Positions 51,995-60,541 of a stretch of DNA of 64,000 nucleotides are shown here, one piece after another. This DNA is from UBA6022 sp036382575 (lineage in GTDB: Bacteria; Patescibacteriota; Saccharimonadia; Saccharimonadales; Saccharimonadaceae). The notes below the pieces were generated by a model that saw nothing but the letters and a program-made list of their open reading frames with translations, had not been told where the DNA came from and ran no database searches. The position numbers and the translations under genes are program-made. Where the stretch lies: the NCBI GenBank assembly GCA_036382575.1, contig DASVHL010000073.1:34052-98051 (forward strand). The letters are read 5' to 3'. Every line of letters begins with the position of its first letter. Within the stretch, counting starts at the first letter, position 1.

Positions 51995-53770
51995 ATGAGC
52001 CAAGAAAAAGTACTTGTTGTCGCTGACTCAATTACTGTTGGTGAATTAGCTGAAACGCTTAATTTGCCCGTCACCACTTTGATTGGTGAGTTGTTTAAGA
52101 ACGGTATCGTTGCAACCATCAATCAACGAATTGATTTTGAGACAGCCACAATTATCGTGGAAGAGCTCGGCTTAGATGTCGAGTTGCAGAAAAAAGAGGC
52201 CGCCACGGCCACTGAACGTAAGGTTCATGAGCTATCCGACCACGCTATTGAACGTCCGCCAATCGTCGCCGTCATGGGTCACGTTGACCACGGTAAAACA
52301 AGCTTGCTTGATGCCATTTTGGCACAAAAGGTTGTCGATGGTGAAGCTGGCGGTATTACCCAGCATATTAGCGCGTATCAGACTGTTCGCAAGAACCGTT
52401 CAATTACGCTACTGGATACTCCGGGTCACGAAGCCTTTGCTGCGCTTCGCCAACACGGCGCAACACTTACCGACGTAGTCATTATCGTTGTGGCCGCTGA
52501 TGACGGCGTGATGCCTCAAACTGTTGAAGCGATTCGCTTTGCACAGACAGCAAATGCCAAGATCGTTGTTGCTATCAACAAGATGGACAAAGAAGCGGCT
52601 AACCCAGGCCTCGTAAAGGGTCAACTCGCGGAACGCGGTGTGATTCCTGATGATAAGGTTTGGGGTGGTACGGTTCCTATGGTTGAAGTCAGTGCCAAGA
52701 CAGGTCAGGGTGTCGATGAACTCCTCGATACCGTTCTACTCGTCGCTGATATTGAAGAGCTTAAGGCTGATACTGATGTTCCAGCCGAGGGGCTTGTGAT
52801 CGAATCACACATGGAGACGGGTCGTGGTTCTGTTGTTAGTCTCTTAGTTGAACAGGGTGAGCTAAAGCCGGGTCACTTTATGGTGGCCGGTACGGCGTAC
52901 GGTAAAGTCCGAACTTTGCTTGATTACGCTGGTAAAACACTTCGCGCGGCAGGTCCATCAACGCCTGCAACCGTGACTGGCTTTAAGGAATTGCCACAAT
53001 TCGGTGATATCTTTACGATCGTTAAAAGCGAAAAAGAAGCTCGTGCAATTACCGCCCACGCCAAAATCGAGCGTGAAAAGAACGCCGCTAGCACTAACGT
53101 GACTGGTGCCGATCTTTTGAAGATGATGAATCAAAAATACGATTCACAGGATCTGAATGTGATCATCAAGGCCGATGTTCAAGGGTCACTGACCTCTGTT
53201 ATGGATAGTCTTCGCTTGGTTGATACTGAAGGTGAAATTCGTCTTCGTATTATCGGTAGCGGTGTTGGTAGCATTACTGAAAATGACATCCGTCTTGCTG
53301 CCGATGAAAACACTATCATTTATGGCTTTAACGTTGAGCTACCGCCAGCCGTCAAGCGTCTGGCGATGCGTGACAAGGTACAGGTCCGTATCTACAAGGT
53401 AATTTACGAACTTCTCGACGATGCACGCAGCTCAATGGAAGCCATGTTAGCACCAGAAGTAGTTGAAACCGAAATTGGTAAACTAACTATCAAGGGTATC
53501 TTCCGTACACTTAAAGACGAAGTTATCGCCGGTGGTGAAGTCACAACTGGCAAAGTGGTCTCTAATGTCCTTGCCCGCGTCAAACGTGGCGATGAAATCC
53601 TCGGTGAAGTTGAAGTTACCAAGGTTCAGCGTCAGCAGCAAGAAGCTAAAGAAGTCTTTGAAGGTGAAATGTGTGGTATTTCTTTGAAAACCACCAAAAA
53701 ACTTCTGCTTGAAGAAGGTGACAAGCTTGAACTATTCACTCGTGAACTAGTGAAGCGAACCCTCAAGTAA
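51995..53770 (+). CDS. infB: Translation initiation factor IF-2
   Basis: A 591-residue IF-2, the GTPase that places initiator fMet-tRNA on the 30S subunit. It has a short N-domain (about 1-75), G1 GHVDHGKTSLL (about 97), G3 LLDTPGHEAF, G4 NKMD and C-terminal domains II-IV with ADVQGSL and GYGSIT-like segments (RIIGSGVGSITENDI). The long linker of enterobacterial IF-2 is missing, so it is compact. AAAGGAG precedes the ATG by 7 nt. Confidence 0.97.
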   Translation: MSQEKVLVVADSITVGELAETLNLPVTTLIGELFKNGIVATINQRIDFETATIIVEELGLDVELQKKEAATATERKVHELSDHAIERPPIVAVMGHVDHGKTSLLDAILAQKVVDGEAGGITQHISAYQTVRKNRSITLLDTPGHEAFAALRQHGATLTDVVIIVVAADDGVMPQTVEAIRFAQTANAKIVVAINKMDKEAANPGLVKGQLAERGVIPDDKVWGGTVPMVEVSAKTGQGVDELLDTVLLVADIEELKADTDVPAEGLVIESHMETGRGSVVSLLVEQGELKPGHFMVAGTAYGKVRTLLDYAGKTLRAAGPSTPATVTGFKELPQFGDIFTIVKSEKEARAITAHAKIEREKNAASTNVTGADLLKMMNQKYDSQDLNVIIKADVQGSLTSVMDSLRLVDTEGEIRLRIIGSGVGSITENDIRLAADENTIIYGFNVELPPAVKRLAMRDKVQVRIYKVIYELLDDARSSMEAMLAPEVVETEIGKLTIKGIFRTLKDEVIAGGEVTTGKVVSNVLARVKRGDEILGEVEVTKVQRQQQEAKEVFEGEMCGISLKTTKKLLLEEGDKLELFTRELVKRTLK

Positions 53771-53784
53771 CATAACCATGTTGT

Positions 53785-53820
53785 AAAAAAGCGAGTACAG
53801 TATATAGTACTTGCTTTTTT
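53785..53820 (+). terminator. Terminator after infB
   Basis: AAAAAAGCGAGTAC / GTACTTGCTTTTTT, with one G-T pair and a loop of about 8 nt. Confidence 0.88.
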
Positions 53821-53892
53821 ATTGTATTTATGCTAGTATATTAGGTATAAACACGGCAAAAACAAAATAAATTTTATCTAGAAAGTATTTCG

Positions 53893-55548
53893 ATGTCAGT
53901 AGATTACGAAACACAGTCAGCAACTTTTTATCCTGATATGAATCTTGATACAGTTTATGATGCTGAAATTGTAAACGAGCAAGATGATAACTCTCATGAA
54001 TCAGCATTTGACCTGTCGATGGTAAAGGTCAGTGAATATTTGCCAAAAAATACCTTTTCGTTTTCAGAACTTGAGGATGACCAGACTGGCGGATATATGG
54101 TTGGCGTCGCTTTTATCGGCAAAAACCAAAAACATAATGAGTTATATCTCGAGAATTTAAAGAAAAACGTCACTTTAAGTGGTAATAATGACCCTGAGTC
54201 GCTTGCTCTCGGGCTAGACTCCCAGGCATATCTACCTACTTTGCAAGCTTCGTATGAAGATGACGCCACATATTTCGATCATCCTACCTCGTATATGATT
54301 GATACTAAGGGCAACTTGATGTGGAATGTAGGAAACGAACGGGATGAGTCTATTGCACTTGTGCTTGTGCGCGGCAATGGGGAAATTGAGCAGCTTGGCC
54401 AAGGTGATCACTCAACATCGTCTGGCGTAGTAACCGATCTTGCTGCTGACGATGAGCTATATATGTTATCAAATACATTGCTCGCATCTATGCGGGATAC
54501 GGACACTTTTAACAAAGCGACCTTTGAAGGCATTATGGATGATACGCAGTTTTCAGTTCCAGCTGATATGGTACGTGTCGCATTTAATGAGGCGGTAACT
54601 GGTAAAGCTGCAGAGTCAATCGAAGAAAATGATAGCGATAATGATACGGACGCGGTATCGCGTACGGTTTCAGCGCGCAGTCAAAGAGCACGCGCGTTAC
54701 GAGAGAGCTTAGGCTTGCCGCCAACCGCAACAGCGGCTGAAGTTAACCATGCTAAATACATGCAGCGGAAAGAGCGTCGTGAGCAAGCTTCATCAAGCTC
54801 TAGTATTGGTGTAGACGAGCTCTTTTCGGCGGATGAACCAGAAGTATCATCAACATCTAGTCATGCATCTGCCAGTTCATTTCAAGAGAATCGCAGAGTA
54901 ATCATCCCGGCTCTGCCTGATCATCAGCCAACTAACCACCTTAGTTATTCTGTAGAGACAGAACAGTTTGTAGATAAGCTAACTTGGAAAGATAATCTAC
55001 GTCACCCATTGGCGTTCCTTGCGAGCCGGCTTGATGCGGCGCGGGTTATTCATCAGAATAAGCTCGAGCAGAAGTATTCAGGCGAACAGTTGGCAGAGCG
55101 TAACAGGAAGCAGGAAAAGGGCATTAAGGTTGCTCTTGGTGCTGTCGGCGTCGCACTGGTTGCTGTCGCTGCTTATAAACTTGGCACCTACGAAACACAT
55201 GGACTAATCGATCCGTCAACTGTACCAGTCGACAATGGTCGACTCTCAACCGACCCTATCCCATTAGTCGATGCTGCGGCTGAAAAGGCGCGTCAAATTG
55301 CTGCTCAGCATACTGAGATTCTTAACTCCCCAGTCCAGATTATTCCCGAGGGCGGCGGTGGTGATGCTTATGCGTTAGCCAATGGTGCTGAACCTTCAGT
55401 GTGGCGTAATAATCAAGATGAGTTCATGCGTTTATTCCCAGGTGAAGGTTATCGCATGGATGACGGTAATGTTGGCTTCTCTCATCCTGGCGAACTCAGC
55501 GATGCAGCCAAAGAATACTGGGCTAAAAAGTTTGGTAAGTGGCTTTAG
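53893..55548 (+). CDS. Large single-pass membrane protein of unknown function
   Basis: A 551-residue protein. Residues 1-225 form an acidic globular domain; the stretch GNLMWNVGNERDES...GEIEQLGQGDHS...LYMLSN faintly recalls a PP2C-type phosphatase but lacks its metal-binding Asp set, so I do not call it one. A charged, Ser-rich linker (about 240-340) precedes one membrane helix (about 418-437) and a C-terminal region of about 115 residues with DEFMRLFPGEGYRMDDGNVGFSHP. Typical of lineage-specific envelope proteins. AGAAAG precedes the ATG. Confidence 0.65.
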   Translation: MSVDYETQSATFYPDMNLDTVYDAEIVNEQDDNSHESAFDLSMVKVSEYLPKNTFSFSELEDDQTGGYMVGVAFIGKNQKHNELYLENLKKNVTLSGNNDPESLALGLDSQAYLPTLQASYEDDATYFDHPTSYMIDTKGNLMWNVGNERDESIALVLVRGNGEIEQLGQGDHSTSSGVVTDLAADDELYMLSNTLLASMRDTDTFNKATFEGIMDDTQFSVPADMVRVAFNEAVTGKAAESIEENDSDNDTDAVSRTVSARSQRARALRESLGLPPTATAAEVNHAKYMQRKERREQASSSSSIGVDELFSADEPEVSSTSSHASASSFQENRRVIIPALPDHQPTNHLSYSVETEQFVDKLTWKDNLRHPLAFLASRLDAARVIHQNKLEQKYSGEQLAERNRKQEKGIKVALGAVGVALVAVAAYKLGTYETHGLIDPSTVPVDNGRLSTDPIPLVDAAAEKARQIAAQHTEILNSPVQIIPEGGGGDAYALANGAEPSVWRNNQDEFMRLFPGEGYRMDDGNVGFSHPGELSDAAKEYWAKKFGKWL

Positions 55549-55599
55549 GCCGACACGTTCGGTATACTAAAGCCAGATGTTAATGAAAAGAGGGTAAAA

Positions 55600-56031
55600 A
55601 TGTTTCAACTTGATGATAAATTCCTACAAGAACTTGGCCTAGACCAGTTGCCTGAACATGAAAAACAGGCGTTTAAAGATCATATCTATAGTCGATTGGA
55701 AATCGAGGTTGGTACACGTTTGTCTGATGGGCTTAGTGAAGCACAACTTGCTGAGTTTGAGTCATTTGTTGATCGTGATGATGAAAAAGTGACGGCTTGG
55801 ATTGCAACCAATGTTCCTGATTACCAAAATGACCCAAGTTATCAGCAGCTTACTGCGAGTGTGCCTGAGGGCGTTAACCAGGCAGCTGTTATGGCTGAGT
55901 ATGCCTCACTTAAGTGGCTGAGTATGAATCGTCCTGATTACCGTCAGGTGGTGGCAACTGTGCTCGATGAGCTAAAGCGTGAAATTATTGGCAACCGTGA
56001 TGCTATTCTAGGAGCTGATCAGGCAGCGTAG
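55600..56031 (+). CDS. Small acidic soluble protein (DUF5663-like), unknown
   Basis: A 143-residue acidic, helical protein starting MFQLDDKFLQELGLDQLP. I associate this opening with the uncharacterised DUF5663 family, from memory only. No catalytic motif is visible. AGAGGG lies about 8 nt before the ATG. It follows the large membrane protein by 51 nt, so the two may be co-transcribed. Its 3' end overlaps the convergent fmt gene by 13 nt. Confidence 0.65.
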   Translation: MFQLDDKFLQELGLDQLPEHEKQAFKDHIYSRLEIEVGTRLSDGLSEAQLAEFESFVDRDDEKVTAWIATNVPDYQNDPSYQQLTASVPEGVNQAAVMAEYASLKWLSMNRPDYRQVVATVLDELKREIIGNRDAILGADQAA

Positions 56032-56906
56032 CCGCGAAGGTAGGCTTCGCTAGTCATCTGGCGGCCACTTGGAGCAATCAGCTCATCAATCGATAAATAA
56101 GCACCGTCTTGGCATAGAACGTCGAGCGGTGTTTTTTGTTGGTCACTAATATGGGATTTTATGATAATAACGGTATTGCCGTCGATAGTTAGTTTGCTTT
56201 TTGGAAAACCGATGTGGGCACGAATGATTCGCTCGGCCTGAGGCGCTGTTAGTGTTGAAAGATCGAGATTCGTACTATTTTTTTCAAGTAGCTGGCAGTA
56301 GCTTGCCGCGGCTTCATTTTGCGGTGTCGCGTGCAACGATCCGTTAGTGATCCCAGGGAGAGACTCGAGGAGAAGGTTAGTGCCAATATCTGCGAGGGCA
56401 TGATAGAGTTCGGGGCGGGTTTCGGTGCCCTGGAGAGCGTGTTCTTTGGCTGTATATACTGGTCCAGCATCCATACGGGCTGACACCTGCATGATCGAGA
56501 CACCAGTGACTTTATCGCCATTTTTAATAGCTGATTCGATCGGCGACGGTCCACGATATTTTGGCAAAAGTGAAGGGTGGACGTTAATAATACCGGGCGT
56601 GAATAGATCAATAATAGACTGCGGAACAATTTTACCGTAACTTACGAGTACACCGGTGACCTGTCCGAGGGCTCGGACATCATCGATGATGTCCGTGAGC
56701 GTTTGTGGCTGCCAAACGGGGATATTATGACGCGTGGCGAGAGCCTTGACGGCGGGTGCGACGAGTTGTTGGCCGCGACCTTTTTTACTGTCAGGCTTTG
56801 TGACGACAGCGGCAATAGTGTAGCCAGCTTCGATCAAGCCCGTAAGGGCGGTGAGGCTAAAGTCCTCAGTCCCAAAGAATATGATTTTCGTGGATATGTT
56901 CGTCAT
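56019..56906 (-). CDS. fmt: Methionyl-tRNA formyltransferase
   Basis: A 295-residue enzyme that formylates initiator Met-tRNA. It shows KIIFFGTEDFSLTALTGLI, VVTKPDSKKGRGQQL and the catalytic NVHPSLLPKYRGPSPIE with the conserved His and Asn, followed by GVSIMQVSARMDAGP. The C-terminal OB domain is shorter than usual. Its 5' end overlaps def by 41 nt, so priA-def-fmt is one tightly packed operon. Confidence 0.94.
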   Translation of the reverse strand: MTNISTKIIFFGTEDFSLTALTGLIEAGYTIAAVVTKPDSKKGRGQQLVAPAVKALATRHNIPVWQPQTLTDIIDDVRALGQVTGVLVSYGKIVPQSIIDLFTPGIINVHPSLLPKYRGPSPIESAIKNGDKVTGVSIMQVSARMDAGPVYTAKEHALQGTETRPELYHALADIGTNLLLESLPGITNGSLHATPQNEAAASYCQLLEKNSTNLDLSTLTAPQAERIIRAHIGFPKSKLTIDGNTVIIIKSHISDQQKTPLDVLCQDGAYLSIDELIAPSGRQMTSEAYLRGYAA

Positions 56907-57441
56907 AATCGAGTGGTTGAAGATCGCCTTTCTCGTCTAGAGTGTAAAATGCATCCGTCTGGTCTTTGATGTGATCGATAAAAAGAATACCGTTGGTGTG
57001 ATCAACTTCGTGCTGAATTACGCGAGCCAAAAAGCCATCGGCTTTAAAACGTACTTCTTCGCCTGCAAGATTGAGGGCTTTGACACGAATCTTGGTATGG
57101 CGTGGGACCATACCGTAGACACCACCGACACTGAGGCAGCCTTCGTGCTCGCTAATGATGTCACCTTCATATTTTACGATTTCTGGGTTAATCAGCGGGC
57201 TAAATTCGCGAACTGATTTATCATCGAAGTCGTTCCGAATAATGACAACGCGTTCCATATGATCAACCTGAACAGCAGCGAGTGCGGCGCTGATTTCGTG
57301 GGGACGAGAATCCTCCCAGTCGATTGATGCAGTAGTCATGTCATCGATCAGCTTGACCGTGTCATCGGTAATGACGTGAACTTTGGTTGATTTTGCCCGA
57401 AGATGAGGGTTGGGCAGGGTGATGATGTCTTCTTTTTTCAT
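56866..57441 (-). CDS. def: Peptide deformylase
   Basis: A 191-residue metalloenzyme that removes the formyl group from nascent chains. Motif 2 EGCLSVGG and motif 3 HEVDH are intact. Motif 1, usually GxGLAAxQ, reads ISAALAAVQ, keeping the essential Gln but losing both Gly. The C-terminus is longer than in E. coli (LDYDEHIHENHILWD). TATAAT on the minus strand ends 7 nt before the ATG. Confidence 0.92.
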   Translation of the reverse strand: MKKEDIITLPNPHLRAKSTKVHVITDDTVKLIDDMTTASIDWEDSRPHEISAALAAVQVDHMERVVIIRNDFDDKSVREFSPLINPEIVKYEGDIISEHEGCLSVGGVYGMVPRHTKIRVKALNLAGEEVRFKADGFLARVIQHEVDHTNGILFIDHIKDQTDAFYTLDEKGDLQPLDYDEHIHENHILWD

Positions 57442-57485
57442 TAGACTTATTATACCGAAGATGAGCGATAAAGAACAGAGGTGAA

Positions 57486-59426
57486 CTATAGAAGGCTAAT
57501 TGGATCTAGCTCGTACTGCCAATGCGTTGCAGGCAGGTGTTCGAGGAGCGCAACTAAATCAGCTCGTTTCGATGACTTGATCGTTAGTTGCCAGCGGTAG
57601 GTATCGCGCTGACGTTCATAGAAAGCTGGAGTTGGTCCTAGGATTTGAACCGTATCAGTAGCAACTGTCCGCAGTTCGCGGGCGAGCTTTTGAGAATTTT
57701 TGATCGCTGCTGCTTCGGTTTTATAGATACAGGTTAATTTGAGCAAGTGTACGAATGGAGGGAACAATGCCCGTCTGCGCTCCGTGAGAGTGGCTGCATA
57801 AAAATCTGTATAGTTTTGGGCCAAGCCATCGACCACTGCTGGGTGAGTGGGTTGGTAGCTTTGAACAATAACATTAGTCGCGTGGTTTGAACGTCCAACA
57901 CGTCCGATCACCTGTGCTAACAACTGAAAGGTACGTTCACCGGTGCCGTAGTCGGGAAGGCTTAATCCGCTATCAGCCTGAATAACACCAACGGTTCGAA
58001 GATGAGGTAGATCTAAGCCTTTGGCGATTACCTGTGTGCCAATAATAAGGTCGATGTCCCCGTCGTATAATTCTTTATATTTTTGTTCAATTGATTCACC
58101 GGATTCACTGTCACCATCAAAGCGCATAATTGTTTTTTGCGGAAAAAGTTTACGTAGTTCCGATTCGATGAGCTTTGTACCAATGCCCTTGTGGATGATG
58201 TCGGCCGCATGACATACGGGGCAGCTCGTCGGTACGTTTTCTGTGATACCACAGATATGGCAACGCAAATGATGCTTATCGGCATGGAGCGTGAGAGGTA
58301 CGAAGCAGCGAGAGCATGTTGCTGACCAGCCGCAATTTTCACACAAAGTTGTCGATGCGCTACCGCGACGGTTATGAAATACGAGTCCTTGTTTGCCACT
58401 GGCAAACGTTTCGGTGAGTTGGGTTAGTAGTGCATCGGATAAGAAGCGATGTTGTTTAAAATTAGCACGTTTTGTCATATCAACAAGAGTAATAGTTGGC
58501 GGTACAGCATCGTGACGGGCTCTTGCGGACATGGTGATAATGGGGCGATTAGCCTGCTCGGCAAGATAGTAATCCGTTACGGCAGGTGTCGCGCTGCCCA
58601 GAACTACTTTTGCACTTTGGTAGTGTGCTAGCATGCTAGCGGCGCGAAGCGCGGAATAGCGTGGTGACTGTTCTTGTTTAAAGCTTGGCTCATGCGCCTC
58701 ATCGATAATGATCAGGCCGACATTTGCAAGTGGCAGGAAAAGTGCAGAACGCGGGCCGACGGCAACGCGAGGCTGTGTGCTGGCAAGACTTTCTCTCCAG
58801 GCAACATGCCGCTCGGCTTCTGTTTGGCGAGAGTGGGTAAGGATAATGTCATTAAAGTGATGCGAAAATTCATCGACTAATTGAGAGGTAAGGGCGATTT
58901 CAGGGACCAATAGGATGACTGATTGGCCACGAGCTAGTGTTCGCTTGGTGAGCTCGATATAGACATGTGTTTTACCTGATCCAGTCACGCCGTGAAGCAG
59001 TGCAGTACCGGGTGACATTGATTCAACGGTGTTGATAGCGGCTTCTTGATCCGAAGTGAACACAATAGTTGTTCGGTTACGTAAGGCTTCGCGTTGGACA
59101 GTTGAACGTGCCCGTCGCGTTTTTTGTAGTCCACGAGGCAGAATTGTTTGCAGTACGGTTGCAAGATGCGTCGCGTAATATCCGCTCATCCATAGGGCAA
59201 GCTGAACAAGCGGTTCCGGCAACGGTTGAGGCTCGATGACAGACGTGATCGGTTTAGTGTCATAGGTCGGTTTGGTGACCTTTCGAATGACAATTCCGAC
59301 GAGTGATTTTTTACCCACTTCGATAGTGACTAGCTGTCCAATTGATAGGCTTACTTCTGAGGCGTAGGTAAAAGTCGCGCTATTGGCACGAATAATTTGA
59401 TTTGGCGCCACCTCGTAGTAGTACAT
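57486..59426 (-). CDS. priA: Primosomal protein N' (replication restart helicase PriA)
   Basis: A 646-residue superfamily 2 helicase. The N-terminal 3'-DNA-binding domain (about 1-105) is followed by Walker A GVTGSGKTHVY, DEAH in IIIDEAHEPSFKQ and the zinc domain with eight Cys (CENCGWSATCSRC and CHICGITENVPTSCPVC). Helicase motifs V-VI (IGTQVIAKGLD; QVIGRVGR) are complete. It reloads the replisome at stalled forks. TATACT on the minus strand ends 6 nt before the ATG. Confidence 0.96.
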   Translation of the reverse strand: MYYYEVAPNQIIRANSATFTYASEVSLSIGQLVTIEVGKKSLVGIVIRKVTKPTYDTKPITSVIEPQPLPEPLVQLALWMSGYYATHLATVLQTILPRGLQKTRRARSTVQREALRNRTTIVFTSDQEAAINTVESMSPGTALLHGVTGSGKTHVYIELTKRTLARGQSVILLVPEIALTSQLVDEFSHHFNDIILTHSRQTEAERHVAWRESLASTQPRVAVGPRSALFLPLANVGLIIIDEAHEPSFKQEQSPRYSALRAASMLAHYQSAKVVLGSATPAVTDYYLAEQANRPIITMSARARHDAVPPTITLVDMTKRANFKQHRFLSDALLTQLTETFASGKQGLVFHNRRGSASTTLCENCGWSATCSRCFVPLTLHADKHHLRCHICGITENVPTSCPVCHAADIIHKGIGTKLIESELRKLFPQKTIMRFDGDSESGESIEQKYKELYDGDIDLIIGTQVIAKGLDLPHLRTVGVIQADSGLSLPDYGTGERTFQLLAQVIGRVGRSNHATNVIVQSYQPTHPAVVDGLAQNYTDFYAATLTERRRALFPPFVHLLKLTCIYKTEAAAIKNSQKLARELRTVATDTVQILGPTPAFYERQRDTYRWQLTIKSSKRADLVALLEHLPATHWQYELDPISLL

Positions 59427-59513
59427 ATGACTAGTATACTGCCTGCCGCATTATAAATGGACAGGTCAGTGATGTGGCTCGCCACAAAGTGGTTATGCTG
59501 ATAGAATAAAGAT

Positions 59514-60170
59514 ATGTATTTTGAAAGTCGGGCTGAAGCCGGGCAGCGATTAGCTGACGAGCTTGTAGCCAGGTACCGTTATGAGAACTGTGTGGTGGTG
59601 GCGCTAAGCGACGGTGCCGTTCAGGTTGGTGAGCAGATCGCTGCTGCACTGCACTGTCTCCTGACAATGTTGTTAGTTGAAGATATCGCGATTCCTGGTG
59701 AGGGATTAAGTTTTGGTGGTGTATCACAGACAGGCGCGTTCACCTATAACGGTGAGTTTAGTGATGGTGAGATTGAAGAGTATGCTAGTGAATTTCACGG
59801 TTACCTTGAGGAGCAGAAGCGGGTGGCATTCCAAAAGATTAACCGTTTGCTCGGTGACGGTGGTGTGATTGACCATGACATGTTGCGTGAGCATGTCGTT
59901 ATCCTGGTAGCTGATGGGCTTGATAGTGGTGCGGCGCTTGATGTCGCAATCGATTTTCTTAAACCGGTTCGCATTCAGCGTTTGGTGGTTGCAACACCGG
60001 TGGCATCGGTTGGTGCTGTCGACAAGCTTCATATGTTAGCCGATGAGCTACATATTCTGGATGTAAAGGAAAATTACATGGGGACAAATCATTATTACGA
60101 AACAAACGATATCCCTACGCACGAGGAGACAATCGCAAAAATCAACGAAGTTGTCTTAAATTGGCGGTAA
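59514..60170 (+). CDS. Phosphoribosyltransferase-fold protein with diverged PRPP loop
   Basis: A 218-residue protein of the type I PRTase fold. The PRPP-binding loop, usually VxLVDDGxxTGxT, reads VILVADGLDSGAALD, so one acidic residue and the Thr are changed. Residues 1-110 contain an N-terminal hood and a helical insert (EFHGYLEEQKRVAFQKINRLL). It may be a regulatory or inactive PRTase like ComF/PyrR relatives. TGATAGAAT ends 6 nt before the ATG. Substrate unknown. Confidence 0.75.
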   Translation: MYFESRAEAGQRLADELVARYRYENCVVVALSDGAVQVGEQIAAALHCLLTMLLVEDIAIPGEGLSFGGVSQTGAFTYNGEFSDGEIEEYASEFHGYLEEQKRVAFQKINRLLGDGGVIDHDMLREHVVILVADGLDSGAALDVAIDFLKPVRIQRLVVATPVASVGAVDKLHMLADELHILDVKENYMGTNHYYETNDIPTHEETIAKINEVVLNWR

Positions 60171-60244
60171 TCAGACTTGTCAGAATGATGTAAAAAAGTG
60201 TACAATAACAAGAACTAGGGAGCACCAGCAAAGCAAAGGAAATT

Positions 60245-60541
60245 ATGTTAGACGTTTTTATTACCTCAAGAGTACGCCGAAAAATTGTAGTGGTATATGC
60301 AAAATATCCAGATTTTCACACGCACGTTCGAGGCCTCGCCAAACTTATTAAAGAAGATCCGGGCAATATTCAGCGCGAACTGAAGCGATTGGAAAAAGTT
60401 GGCTTTCTTGGCTCTGAGAAGCAAGGTAACACAAAGATCTATTCGACAAACAAACAGTTCCCAATCTTTAAAGAACTGCAGAGTATTGTTATTAAATCGC
60501 AGCAACATGCGAGTCGCCCAAAACGCTCTGCTGATCTGTAA
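60245..60541 (+). CDS. Small winged-helix DNA-binding protein
   Basis: A 98-residue protein built as one winged helix-turn-helix: SRVRRKIVVVYAKYPDFHTHVRGLAKLI, then NIQRELKRLEKVGFLGSEKQGNTKIYSTN (recognition helix and wing). The layout resembles ArsR-like or archaeal regulators of one domain. AAAGGAAA lies about 4 nt before the ATG. Its stop overlaps the recJ start by 1 nt (TAATG), so it is co-expressed with recJ and may regulate it. Target unknown. Confidence 0.78.
   Translation: MLDVFITSRVRRKIVVVYAKYPDFHTHVRGLAKLIKEDPGNIQRELKRLEKVGFLGSEKQGNTKIYSTNKQFPIFKELQSIVIKSQQHASRPKRSADL

Noticed and set aside
53893..54560. PP2C-type phosphatase domain in the large unknown protein
   Set aside because: Only a loose pattern is shared; the metal-binding aspartates cannot be placed.
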